Source: CAXBBB01 sp963841855
GTDB lineage: Bacteria > Bacteroidota > Rhodothermia > Rhodothermales > BA12
Direction: 5' to 3'
Assembly: GCA_963841855.1 (NCBI GenBank)
Contig: CAWJEJ010000003.1
Coordinates: 868,001-932,000, forward strand
DNA length: 64,000 bases
This document shows, in pieces, positions 8,778-16,856 of the stretch. The first letter of the stretch is position 1. Each line of letters opens with the position of its first letter. The position numbers were made by a program, and so were the translations under genes. The notes under the pieces were generated by a model, which was not told the origin of the DNA, did not search any database, and saw only the letters and a program-made list of their open reading frames with translations.

Positions 8778-9278
8778 TTACATCTGCATCGTGTTCTTCG
8801 CCATCTGCTTGGTGCTCTCGACGGCGGCGAGGTTGGCTTCGTAGATGCGGTTGGCCGAGATCATCCGCGCCATCTCCTCGACCACGTTCACGTCGGCGTA
8901 GCGCACGTAGCCCTGGGCGTCGGCGTGCGGGTGCGTCGGGTCGTACTCCAGGCGCTCGGCCGCTTCCTGGGCGATCTCGGTCTGCGGCCCCAGGTCTTCT
9001 TCGCCCAGCCGCCGCCCGAGCGACTGACCTGCCATGTGGCGCCCATCCGATCCCATCAGACTTCGCGTCCGGTTGGCGAGCAGGTTTTGGAAGCGGCCGT
9101 TCATCGCGCCATCGGCCGTGTGAACCGCGCGTTTGACCTGGTACGCCTGCTCGCCCTCGGCCCGGCTGGTCCGCGCGTTGGCGAGGTTCTCGGTCGACGC
9201 CGCCATCGCGATGCGCTGCGACTCCAGCCCGCGCGCCGACGTGCGAAACATCGAGTGGAAGCGCTTGGGAATGAGCAT
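8778..9278 (-). CDS. flgC: Flagellar basal-body rod protein FlgC
   Basis: A 166-residue protein with the N-terminal rod-protein motif (FRTSARGLESQRIAMAASTENLANARTS) and the FlgC C-terminal signature (GYVRYADVNVVEEMARMISANRIYEANLAAVESTKQMAKNTMQM). It forms the proximal rod with FlgB, FlgF and FliE. It is slightly longer than the common 135-150 residues because of an insert around residues 60-95. It is placed 47 bp downstream of flgB on the minus strand. Confidence 0.93.
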   Translation of the reverse strand: MLIPKRFHSMFRTSARGLESQRIAMAASTENLANARTSRAEGEQAYQVKRAVHTADGAMNGRFQNLLANRTRSLMGSDGRHMAGQSLGRRLGEEDLGPQTEIAQEAAERLEYDPTHPHADAQGYVRYADVNVVEEMARMISANRIYEANLAAVESTKQMAKNTMQM

Positions 9279-9325
9279 GGAAAGAGAGGTGTAGGGGCGG
9301 GCTTCTTCTCGCCCGTGAGGTGTGG

Positions 9326-9664
9326 CTATTGCGAGCGGCCCGAAATGCCTGTCCGCATCAGCTCGAAGTGCTCGCGGAGGGCGCGGCTGGCCATCTGCGT
9401 GCGCATGCCGGTTTCGGCCATGTCGAGCATCTCGTGTTCGAGAACCGGCGCGTCGGCGTCGAGCGAGACGGTCGATTTGAGATCGTCCGCGTCGCGCAGT
9501 CCGGGGATGCCACGCCGCATTTCTTGCAGGTGCTCCTCGAAGCTCACGTTCATCCGGCGGTAGCCCGGCGTGTCGAGGTTGGCGAGGTTCGAGTTGATCG
9601 CCTGGGTCCGCTTGGAGTACGCGCCCATCGCCTGGCGCAAGACCTGAACTTTGACGGTATCCAT
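9326..9664 (-). CDS. flgB: Flagellar basal-body rod protein FlgB
   Basis: A 112-residue protein with the FlgB pattern: LRQAMGAYSKRTQAINSNLANLDTPGYRRMNVSFEEHL (the NxANxxTPGY rod motif), ending in an amphipathic helix. It is the first gene of the minus-strand rod operon. The ATG at 9664 (MDTVKVQVL) is chosen because the upstream in-frame extension crosses the sigma-54 element at 9697-9710. Confidence 0.9.
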   Translation of the reverse strand: MDTVKVQVLRQAMGAYSKRTQAINSNLANLDTPGYRRMNVSFEEHLQEMRRGIPGLRDADDLKSTVSLDADAPVLEHEMLDMAETGMRTQMASRALREHFELMRTGISGRSQ

Positions 9665-9696
9665 AGCAGGGGGGAGGTGTGACGCTGCTAGGTAGG

Positions 9697-9710
9697 GCAA
9701 CCGGCGTGCC
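9697..9710 (-). promoter_or_regulatory. Sigma-54 type -24/-12 promoter of flgB
   Basis: The minus-strand sequence GGCACGCCGGTTGC is identical to the element upstream of fliF, including the normally variable spacer CCGG. It lies 33 bp upstream of the flgB start, against 34 for fliF. Repetition of sequence and spacing at two flagellar starts makes chance unlikely. Confidence 0.75.
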
Positions 9711-9821
9711 GCGCGGCTGAGCGGGGTGTGGCGTGGGGGGGCGGAAGGATTGACCGGTATGGATGTGGGTTGGGGCGGAAGGGGTTGCCGAGTTTCCGCG
9801 TCGGCTTCTGTCTCATCCAAC

Positions 9822-9853
9822 CGTCATTCCTGCGGAGGTAAGAATCCACAACT
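9822..9853. repeat. Short dispersed repeat (GTCATTCCTGCG type), copy 1
   Basis: The sequence begins GTCATTCCTGCGGAGG and ends GAATCCACAAC. An inverted relative is at 63018-63049. Such near-palindromic repeats are widespread in bacterial intergenic DNA. No coding capacity is seen. Confidence 0.6.
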
Positions 9854-9920
9854 GCCGATCAAGCTTGATCTTGCCGGGTCGAGTTTTTTCCATGCGATGA
9901 TGTGTGTCGCTGCGCGGGCC

Positions 9921-10088
9921 TTCTTTTCGCTTGATCGAAAAGAAGCAAAAGATCAAGGCGTACGTCGCTCCGGCTGATGCGCCGCTCCGGTCGCTGAAAT
10001 CGTCCAAACTCACTCGCAAGCTCGCTCAAACAGGACGATTTCGGGCGCTCTCTCCGCTTTGCATCTGATCGCCGGACCGTCTGAGGCC
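9921..10088 (+). repeat. Dispersed intergenic repeat B, copy 1
   Basis: A noncoding stretch of about 170 bp with a strong inverted relative at 63158-63320. Shared blocks, read on the minus strand of this copy, include GGCCTCAGACGG, CCTGTTTGAGC, GGACGATTT, AGCGACCG and CCTTGATC. It starts with a small palindrome, CTTGATCGAAAAG. Short open frames across it show no family resemblance. The surrounding 9711-10283 stretch holds no gene that I can support. Confidence 0.6.
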
Positions 10089-10154
10089 ACTTGCTGTCAT
10101 GGCGCGCTGGATCGGCGCGTGTTGTCAGATTCACTTCTACCCTCCCAGTTTGTC

Positions 10155-10182
10155 ATTGCGAGGAGCGCCGCGACGTGGCAAT
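10155..10182 (+). repeat. Short dispersed repeat (GTCATTGCGAGGAGCG type)
   Basis: The sequence GTCATTGCGAGGAGCG followed by ACGTGGCAATC is of a type common in bacterial intergenic regions. A fragment, GTCGTTGCGAGCG, recurs at about 10253. It lies in the gap before the YqiJ-like gene. Confidence 0.45.
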
Positions 10183-10283
10183 CACCGTGCTCCGGTCGCG
10201 CTCCAAACATCTGAGCTACCTCCGAACGCTGAACCGTCACCCGTCTAGAATCGTCGTTGCGAGCGCGTTACCTTGCGGGCGCT

Positions 10284-10871
10284 ATGCTCGACGTGCTCTT
10301 CGCCGCTCCCGTTCTCGTCTTCACCGTCCCCGCGCTGCTGCCGCTGGCGCTGTGGGCGACGGCCGGGTTAGGCCTGCTGCCACTGGATGTCGACGCCGAC
10401 TTCGACCTGGATGCCGACGATGGCGGATCTCTGGCGTTCCTCGGACTCGGGTCCGTCCCGACGATCTTGCTGATCACGCTGTTCTTGTTCGCGTTTGGAT
10501 GGTTGGGCGTCGGCGCCGTGCTGATGCTTCCGCTGTCCGGGTGGGCGGCGACGGGCGTGGCGTTTCCGATTGCGCTCGTGCTGGCGCTGGTCGTTGTCGC
10601 GATGGCGGGCAAACCGCTGGGCACGCTGTTTCGCTCTGCTCCGGCGGCGTCGAGCCAGTCGCTCGTCGGCAGGGTGGCGATCGTCACGAGCGGCAGCCTC
10701 ACCGACACGTTCGGGAAAGTCACGATCCGCACGCCGTCCGGCCCGGTCGAACTTTCGGCGCGGGCCGAGCCGGGCCTGACGCTGAGCTATGGCGCGCGCG
10801 TGCTGATCTTCGACCTCGACCCAGCTTCCGGCCTCTACTCCGTCGCTCCGCACGTGGACGACGCTCTCTGA
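10284..10871 (+). CDS. YqiJ/NfeD-like membrane protein with OB-fold, flotillin partner
   Basis: A 195-residue protein: a first membrane segment (FAAPVLVFTVPALLPLALW), an acidic loop (DVDADFDLDADDGG), two further membrane segments, then a soluble C-terminal beta domain (SLVGRVAIVTSGSLTDTFGKVTIRT) consistent with the NfeD/YqiJ OB-fold. The flotillin gene starts 17 bp later. NfeD-type proteins are regularly paired with SPFH proteins in membrane microdomains. The ATG at 10284 is preferred over an upstream in-frame Met. A paralogue is encoded at 35605-36240. Confidence 0.75.
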   Translation: MLDVLFAAPVLVFTVPALLPLALWATAGLGLLPLDVDADFDLDADDGGSLAFLGLGSVPTILLITLFLFAFGWLGVGAVLMLPLSGWAATGVAFPIALVLALVVVAMAGKPLGTLFRSAPAASSQSLVGRVAIVTSGSLTDTFGKVTIRTPSGPVELSARAEPGLTLSYGARVLIFDLDPASGLYSVAPHVDDAL

Positions 10872-10888
10872 CTCTGACTCTCAATTCC

Positions 10889-12703
10889 ATGGAAAACCTG
10901 TCTCCGCAACTGATCTGGACGATCGTCGCCATCGTCGGCCTGCTGTTGCTGCTGATGTTCATCGTCTCGCTGTTCAACAAATTCCTCGTCAAAGCGGCGC
11001 CGGGTCAGGCTTTGGTCAAGACCGGTTTCGGTGTCGACGTGCCCCGCGTTCACCTGTCGAGCGCGTTCATCGTGCCCCTCCTCAATAGGGTCGAGACCAT
11101 CGACCTGACCGTCAAGACCGTCCGCATCCTGCGGCGCAAGTACGAGAGCCTGTCGTGCGCCGACGGCATCCGGGCCGAGGTCGAAGTCGACTTCTACATC
11201 AAGATCAATTCGATCGCCGAGGACGTGGCGCACGTGGCGACGACGATCGGCTGCGCGCGGGCGAGCGACACCGAGATCCTGCGCGAGTTGTTCGAAGCCA
11301 AGTTCGCCGACGCACTCAAGACGGCCGGAGCCAAACTGACGTTCGACCAGCTCTACCAAAACCGCCGCCTCTTCCGTGACGAAGTGTTGAAGGCGCTGGG
11401 GCAGGAGGGCGATCAGGATGTCGTCTTGAACGGCTACAAGCTGGACGACGTGGCGATTCAGTTTTTGGAGCAGCTTCCGCTCGAACAGCACAACGAAGAC
11501 AACGTGCTCGACTCGCGCGGGCGCAAGGAGATCGCCCAGCGCACGTCGGCCGAGGTCGAGGCGGCCAACCAGCGGCTGCGCCAGAAAGAGGTCACGATCG
11601 CCGAGCAGAACCGCGAGGCGCGGCTGCGGCAGCTGCAGATCGAGCAGGACATCAAGGAGAAAGAGGCGGCCCAGACGCGTGAGATCCTGGAAGCCGAGTC
11701 GCGCGAGCGGGCGGCGACCGAGAAGACCGTCGCCGAGCAGGAGCAGTTGTCCGAGCAGGCGCGCATCCAGAAGGACAAGCAGATCACGATTGCCACCGAG
11801 TCCAAGCAAAAGGACGTGCAGACGGCCGAGATTGAGCGCGAGCGGGCGGTCCAACTGGCCAACGAGCAGCGGCAGCAGGAGGTCGAGCAGGCGCAGATCG
11901 CGCGCGACCGGGCCGTGCGCGTGTCCGAGCAGCAGAAGATTCAGGAGATCGAAATCGCGAGGATCCAGCGCGAGGCCGCCGAGGCCGAAGCGCTACGCGC
12001 GAAGCTCAAGATGCTCGAAGAGACGGCGTTGCAAGAAGCCAAGAAAATCAGCGCCGAAGAGAAGGCGCATACCGTCCGCGCTTTGGAAATCGCCCAGCGC
12101 GAGAAGGCCATCGACGTGATCGAAGCCGAAAAGAGCGCCCAGGTCGACAAGGCGATGCAGCAGGTCAAAGCCGACGTGCGTGCCTACGAACTGCGCAACC
12201 TCGCCCAGGCCCGCCTGGACGCCGCCGCGCTGGACTCCGAAGCTGCCGAGAAGCAGGCTTTGGCCATTGAGATCGTCGGTAAAGCCGAAGCCGAACGCGA
12301 CCGCCTGCACTTGGACGCCCAGAACGTGATCGGAGAGCGTGCGCTGCTCGCCCAGGTCCTCAGCCAACTCATCCCGCTGCTCCCCGAACTGACGGCCCAG
12401 CTGATGAAGCCCGCCGAGCACATCGACAGCATCAAAGTGCTCAACGTCAACGGATTGGGCGGAGTCGGCGGCGGCGCGGACGGCCAGTCCTCGCCGATGC
12501 AGGGCATCTTGGGCACGCTGCTCCAGACCGGCATGGCGCTCCCCGTTCTCAAGGAGATCATGGGCGCCATGCAAACGAGGGAGGGCGCTGGGGACCTGAT
12601 CGCTGGGCTGCGCGGACTCCCCGGCGGCTCCAAACTGGCCGACGCGCTCGAATCCACGCCGCCCGCCGCTCCTACGCTGGGCGATGGGGCTCCCATTGCC
12701 TGA
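10889..12703 (+). CDS. Flotillin / YqiK-family SPFH protein
   Basis: A 604-residue protein: an N-terminal membrane helix (IWTIVAIVGLLLLLMFIVSLF), an SPFH domain (KAAPGQALVKTGFGVDVP through about residue 230), a very long coiled coil of Glu/Gln/Arg/Ala repeats (about 230-470), and a Gly-rich C-terminal region. This is the flotillin/YqiK architecture: an oligomeric scaffold for membrane microdomains. Its start follows the YqiJ-like gene by 17 bp, forming a yqiJ-yqiK type pair. The open frame extends upstream through the YqiJ-like gene in another frame, which is an artefact of GC-rich DNA. Confidence 0.88.
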   Translation: MENLSPQLIWTIVAIVGLLLLLMFIVSLFNKFLVKAAPGQALVKTGFGVDVPRVHLSSAFIVPLLNRVETIDLTVKTVRILRRKYESLSCADGIRAEVEVDFYIKINSIAEDVAHVATTIGCARASDTEILRELFEAKFADALKTAGAKLTFDQLYQNRRLFRDEVLKALGQEGDQDVVLNGYKLDDVAIQFLEQLPLEQHNEDNVLDSRGRKEIAQRTSAEVEAANQRLRQKEVTIAEQNREARLRQLQIEQDIKEKEAAQTREILEAESRERAATEKTVAEQEQLSEQARIQKDKQITIATESKQKDVQTAEIERERAVQLANEQRQQEVEQAQIARDRAVRVSEQQKIQEIEIARIQREAAEAEALRAKLKMLEETALQEAKKISAEEKAHTVRALEIAQREKAIDVIEAEKSAQVDKAMQQVKADVRAYELRNLAQARLDAAALDSEAAEKQALAIEIVGKAEAERDRLHLDAQNVIGERALLAQVLSQLIPLLPELTAQLMKPAEHIDSIKVLNVNGLGGVGGGADGQSSPMQGILGTLLQTGMALPVLKEIMGAMQTREGAGDLIAGLRGLPGGSKLADALESTPPAAPTLGDGAPIA

Positions 12704-13313
12704 GTTACCTCGCACTCCTTCCCACCTTGCCGTTTTGCGTCCCTTTGCCTTACTCGTCCTCTGCCTCGCCGCCTGCTCCCCGTCCAGCGAGCCTGCCCTA
12801 GACGCGCTAGACGCGCTAGACGCGCTAGACGCTGCGACGACGGTTTATCTCGTTCGCCACGCCGAGAAGGTGGACGAGAGTGAGGATCCGCTGCTGTCCG
12901 AGATCGGCAGGGCCCGGGCGCAGGCGCTGGCCGATTCGCTCGCGCCCGGCGGTATCGACGCGATCTTGGTTACCCGCTACCAGCGCACCGGCCTGACGGC
13001 GCAACCATTGGCTCAGCGGCTGGGTCTGACGCCGACTGTCATACAGATCGAGGGCGGCACGGACAGCCTCGCCGCGCGCACGGCCCGCGCCGTTCGAGCG
13101 CTACCTGCTGGCAGCCGCGTGCTCGTGGTCGGGCACAGCAACACGGTCGGCCCGACGGTCGAGGCGCTCGGCGGTCCGCCCACTTCGGACCTGCCCAGTT
13201 GTGAGTACGATACGCTCTTCGAGGTCACGCTTGCGGAGGACGTGGCGTTTGGGTCAAGCACCTACGGCGGCGGTGGCGAGGGCTGTGCCATGCCGATGGA
13301 CCTGGAGCTGTGA
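12684..13313 (+). CDS. Histidine-phosphatase-family lipoprotein
   Basis: A 209-residue protein overlapping the end of the flotillin gene by 20 bp. The N-terminus ends in LLVLCLAAC, a lipobox. The catalytic motif is VYLVRHAEK (RHAE variant of the RHG motif), with the second His in VLVVGHSNTVG. This matches the phosphoglycerate-mutase-like branch with RHAEK. The substrate is unknown. Between the lipobox and the catalytic core a 9-bp unit is repeated three times, giving the peptide DALDALDALDA. It may expand or contract, and it forms a linker only. Confidence 0.8.
   Translation: MGLPLPELPRTPSHLAVLRPFALLVLCLAACSPSSEPALDALDALDALDAATTVYLVRHAEKVDESEDPLLSEIGRARAQALADSLAPGGIDAILVTRYQRTGLTAQPLAQRLGLTPTVIQIEGGTDSLAARTARAVRALPAGSRVLVVGHSNTVGPTVEALGGPPTSDLPSCEYDTLFEVTLAEDVAFGSSTYGGGGEGCAMPMDLEL
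12801..12827 (+). repeat. Three tandem copies of a 9-bp unit inside a coding region
   Basis: The unit gacgcgcta occurs three times in perfect tandem and encodes Asp-Ala-Leu repeats in the linker of the phosphatase lipoprotein. The length is a multiple of three, so copy-number change would keep frame. Confidence 0.7.
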
Positions 13314-13529
13314 GCACGAGCAAACAGGTTCGAGATCCATCGGTTTTGACCTGGGCGAGTGAGTTTGCCGAGCGGTGAGGCTGGCGCGATCGGTCTGGCA
13401 GCGGCCGATGAACGCGCGATCCATCCGCTGCGACAGGAGGGACTGAACCTGCTCGGCTTCGCGCTGATCTATGTTTGTCGGCACCCTCGACGGCTCTTCG
13501 CGTATCTACTCGACTAACTGTCCCCTGCC

Positions 13530-13739
13530 ATGAACGTAGCGACACCCAAACAGACGGCTCGCCGAATCATCGACCGACTAGACGAAGCAGCCTCGTTCGA
13601 GGACATCCAGTACCGCTTGTACGTCGCCGCGCAGGTGGAGCGTGGATTGCACGATGTGGATGCGGGGCGCACGGTGTCTCACGAGGAAGCGCGGCAGCAT
13701 CTATCGAAGTGGTTGGGCGATGAGCCTGAGAGCGAGTGA
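13530..13739 (+). CDS. Antitoxin-like small protein (ParE/RelE-type pair)
   Basis: A 69-residue acidic protein (ARRIIDRLDEAASFEDIQYRLYVAAQVERGLHDVDAGRTVSHEEARQHLSKWL). The pattern VERGLxDVxAGRxVSHEEAR is typical of addiction-module antitoxins of the ParD/RelB-like group. Its TGA overlaps the GTG start of a RelE/ParE-type toxin frame by 4 bp (GTGA). The antitoxin itself is intact. The 13314-13529 stretch upstream holds no gene that I recognise. Confidence 0.7.
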   Translation: MNVATPKQTARRIIDRLDEAASFEDIQYRLYVAAQVERGLHDVDAGRTVSHEEARQHLSKWLGDEPESE

Positions 13740-14033
13740 GCCGCGTTCGCTGGTCGCTTGGGGCGCTGGGCGACCTTGACGCCATCGGTACCTACTTCGA
13801 GCGTACATCGCTTGGATACGCGCGCCGTCGTAGGCCGATTGTACACTGCTGCCGAGGTGCTGACGGATCATCCCCGGCTTGGCCGCGTCGTGCCGGAAGT
13901 CGAAGTGGAATATGTGCGTGAGATCGTTCGCGAAGGGTACCGGATCGTATACGTTGAAGTCAGTGGTGATGTAGAAATTCTCGCCGTCCTGCACGGAAGG
14001 CAAGATCTCGAGCGCAAGCTGAAAGGCGAATAG
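13736..14033 (+). pseudogene. RelE/ParE-type toxin, frameshifted
   Basis: Two frames together rebuild one toxin. The first, from GTG 13736, gives VRWSLGALGDLDAIGTYFERTSLGYA, matching the ParE N-terminus (WSxxAxxDLxxIxxY). The second gives RAVVGRLYTAAEVLTDHPRLGRVVPE, then VREIVREGYRIVYVEV and the ending DVEILAVLHGRQDLERKLKGE. The switch falls in the CGCGCGC tract at 13819-13825. Adding one CG dinucleotide restores SLGYARAVVGRLY without a break. As written the toxin is inactive while the antitoxin is whole. It is a real mutation or an assembly error. Confidence 0.75.
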
Positions 14034-14127
14034 AGGCGATTGCCTCGAATGCGCTTCTTGGGTGTAACGAGGCAATCTGTGTTCGGCGATCCCGAACCGT
14101 CGCGGATCAGCCTTGGTAGGACGCGCC

Positions 14128-15951
14128 ATGATTCTGCTTCGCCTGCTCGCCCTCTCGCTCCTGCTCACGATTACCGCCTGCGCGCAGCCTGAGCCTCCGT
14201 CCGAACCCGCTCCGATCGACGAGGCGATTCCCGCTCAGACCGTCAGCGCGCTCGATACGCTGATGGACGCCTACGACGTGCCGGGCCTCTACCCGTCGCG
14301 GATGACCGAAGCCGAGTCCGAAGCGTGGGCCGACTCGGTCCTGGCGACGCTCTCGCTGGAGGCCAGGGCGGGGCAGGTGATTCTCGCCAACCTGCCGTCG
14401 TCGGGGGGCGTCGAAGGCATCGTCGAGAGCGCGCTGGGGCTAGTCGAGCGGACGGGCGTGACGGGCTTCCTGGTCGGGCGGCTGCTTCCGCCGGACGAGG
14501 TGTTCGATGTGACGCGGCAGTTGCAACAGGCGCAGATCGACGCGAATCGTCCGCCGCTGTTCTTTGCGGCCGATTACGAGCGCGGCGTCGGGCGCTTCTC
14601 GAACGCGTTTACCGAGTTGCCGTCGAACATGGCGATCGGAGCTACGCGTGATCCGGCGTACGCGGCCGCCGCTGGAAGGCTGAGCGCGATGGAGAGCCGG
14701 GCCGTCGGCGTGCGGCTGCTGTTTGCTCCGGTTGCCGACGTGAACAACAACCCGGACAATCCGATCATCAACATCCGGTCGTACGGCGAGCGTTCGGATC
14801 TGGTCGGCGAGATGGTGACGGCCTACGTCCAGGCCGCCGAAGCCGCGGGCGTAGCGACGACGCTCAAGCACTTTCCCGGGCATGGCAACACGGCGACCGA
14901 CACGCACAGCCGGATGGCCACCGTCGGCGGAGACCGCGCCCAGCTCGACGCCATCGAACTGCGCCCCTTCCGCGAGACGTTCGCCCAATCCTCGCCGACC
15001 GCCGTCATGACCGCTCACCTCTGGGTGCCCGCCTTGGACGAAGTCGAGCGCCCCGCCACGTTCAGCCCCACCGTGCTGACCGATCTGCTGCGCGGCGAAC
15101 TGGACTTCCGCGGATTCGTCGTGACCGATGACGTGCGCATGGGTGGCCTGACCAACGACTTCGACCTGGCCGAGCGCGTCACCCAACCCTTGGCCGCCGG
15201 AGCCGACATGATCCTGACCCCGCGCGACGTGGGCGCCGCCGCCCGCGCCATCACCGGCGCCGTCGAATCGGGCGATTTGGCCGCCGACCGATTGGACGAA
15301 GCCGCCCGCCGCATCCTGATCGCCAAGGCTCGCCTGGGCCTGTCGCGCGACGCCGTGCCTATGCAAGAGGCTTTCGACTACGTCAACGCCCGTCCGCTCG
15401 GACAGCGCGTCGCCGACGCCATCGCGAGGGACGCCGCGACGGTTCTGCGCACGTCGGACGCGCTGCCGCTCGCTTCGGGCACCAAAGTCCTGGCGCTCCA
15501 CCTCTCCAACTATACCGGGTCGACGAGCATCGAAGCCGCCGTCGCCCAGCTGGATCAGCGCCTGGAGTCGGCTGGCGTCACCCTCACGAGCCGCTACCTC
15601 GACAGCCGCGCCTCGCCGACCGTCCGCGACCGTTTCGCCGGGCGGCTGGAGGACGCCGATGTAGTCGTGATCGGCCTCTACCTCCGCCTGGTCAGCGGTA
15701 GAGGAGACGCCGGGCTGCTTCCGGGACAGGCCGACCTGGTGCAAGCCGCCCTCGAATCCGGCAAACCCGTTGTCCTGCTCGCGTTCGGCAATCCCTACTC
15801 GGTCCTCTCCTTCCCCGACGCCGACGTGAAAGCTGTCTTTTACGACCCGACCGTCGCCAGCGCTCAGGCCGCCGCCGACCTGCTGCTTGGTGGCCTCGAA
15901 GCCCAAGGCCGCCTGCCGATTACGGTCGGCGAGTTTGCGTTTGGCGAGTGA
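14128..15951 (+). CDS. Glycoside hydrolase family 3 lipoprotein (beta-N-acetylhexosaminidase-like)
   Basis: A 607-residue protein with an N-terminal lipobox (LLLTITAC). The (beta/alpha)8 domain contains FAADYERGVGRF and KHFPGHGNTATDTHSRM, the latter being the NagZ-type motif whose Asp-His dyad serves as acid/base. The nucleophile Asp lies in FVVTDDVRMGGL. A C-terminal alpha/beta sandwich (about 430-600) follows, as in longer GH3 members. The likely role is cleavage of N-acetylglucosaminides, including peptidoglycan fragments, outside the inner membrane. Confidence 0.87.
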   Translation: MILLRLLALSLLLTITACAQPEPPSEPAPIDEAIPAQTVSALDTLMDAYDVPGLYPSRMTEAESEAWADSVLATLSLEARAGQVILANLPSSGGVEGIVESALGLVERTGVTGFLVGRLLPPDEVFDVTRQLQQAQIDANRPPLFFAADYERGVGRFSNAFTELPSNMAIGATRDPAYAAAAGRLSAMESRAVGVRLLFAPVADVNNNPDNPIINIRSYGERSDLVGEMVTAYVQAAEAAGVATTLKHFPGHGNTATDTHSRMATVGGDRAQLDAIELRPFRETFAQSSPTAVMTAHLWVPALDEVERPATFSPTVLTDLLRGELDFRGFVVTDDVRMGGLTNDFDLAERVTQPLAAGADMILTPRDVGAAARAITGAVESGDLAADRLDEAARRILIAKARLGLSRDAVPMQEAFDYVNARPLGQRVADAIARDAATVLRTSDALPLASGTKVLALHLSNYTGSTSIEAAVAQLDQRLESAGVTLTSRYLDSRASPTVRDRFAGRLEDADVVVIGLYLRLVSGRGDAGLLPGQADLVQAALESGKPVVLLAFGNPYSVLSFPDADVKAVFYDPTVASAQAAADLLLGGLEAQGRLPITVGEFAFGE

Positions 15952-16057
15952 CGACAGGAATAGTCGAGAGACAACACCGCTGCTTAGCGCGCCGGACGTC
16001 CGTCGAGACCGGAGGGCGGGGCACTATTGCGAAGCGAAACCTTGAGCTCAACGGACT

Positions 16058-16740
16058 TCAGTTCGGGATGACGTAGACCACTCCAATCTTCAGCGAGCTT
16101 CTCGAATACGTGGCTCCGCCTATGTTGTCGCTCTGGGTGTCGTCCGACACGTCGGGGTCGTACCGGTCGATGCTGCCTCGGACAGTAGCCAGGGAGAGTC
16201 GTGCTCGAAAGTGGTCTGACAGTCTGTAGGCCGCTCCGCCCTCGATGCTGACGCCCAAGCCGAAAAAGCTTCCGTCTCTGACCTGCTCTTCGGTTCGAAA
16301 AGGACGCCGGATGTCGGTGTCCGTCCACAGCATCATGCCGTCGACGCCAGCCTGCGCGAAGGGGCGCAGTTTCCAGGAGCGCTTGCCCAGCAGCGCCTCC
16401 ACCCCTAGCGTTGCCCGCGCCGAGGTCGCGCCGCTATAGTCGATGCGCGGTTCGTCCCACCTCCTTTGCTCAGCCGGCTCACTCCGGCGTCGACCCAGAG
16501 CGCAGCGTTGCGCAGCAAGGAGAGGCGAGCGCCTCCGGCCACCTCGACTCCGGTGAACTTGCGATCTCCATCCAGGGTGTAGTTAAGCCCGTACAGGACG
16601 GCCGTTTCTGAGAAGCCCAGAGTGGTCGAGACTGCGGCGACTCTGGCATGAAACTGCACGACGTCGACGGGCTGAGCCTCTGCTCTGGACGCTCCCAAGC
16701 AGGCGAAGGCGAGAGCGAAGATCTGTAGTCTGAAAGTCAT
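16058..16740 (-). pseudogene. Outer-membrane beta-barrel protein, frameshifted tandem paralogue
   Basis: The N-terminal half (MTFRLQIFALAFACLGASRAEAQPVDVVQFH, a signal peptide) and the C-terminal half (LLGKRSWKLRPFAQAGVDGM to KIGVVYVIPN) lie in different frames. Aligned with the intact neighbour at 16857-17552, the break is at about 16453: the paralogue has CTCCGTCCC where this copy has TTCGTCCC. Restoring one C on the plus strand gives GTEPRIDYSGATSARATLGVEALLGK, co-linear with the paralogue. Function is unknown; it is barrel-like, with strands of alternating residues. Confidence 0.75.
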
Positions 16741-16856
16741 CTTTCTGAGTGTTTCGTGTTTGGAAATAGGCTATCGGCGTCCCTACTCCTCCTACCCTTC
16801 TTTCGGACGCCTGCCGCCTAGAAGAAAGAGTGGATGCAGCCAACTGTCCCTATAGT

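Noticed and set aside
10091..10888. Open frame extending the flotillin gene far upstream across the YqiJ-like gene
   Set aside because: The extension is Arg-rich and overlaps a well-supported membrane gene in another frame; the flotillin membrane helix begins right after ATG 10889.
13254..13484. Minus-strand 76-codon frame between the phosphatase and the antitoxin
   Set aside because: It runs antisense into the phosphatase gene, has mixed composition and no family resemblance.
14440..15906. A 488-codon minus-strand frame opposite the GH3 gene
   Set aside because: Gly/Arg/Val-rich antisense shadow with no motif; the GH3 lipoprotein on the plus strand is certain.
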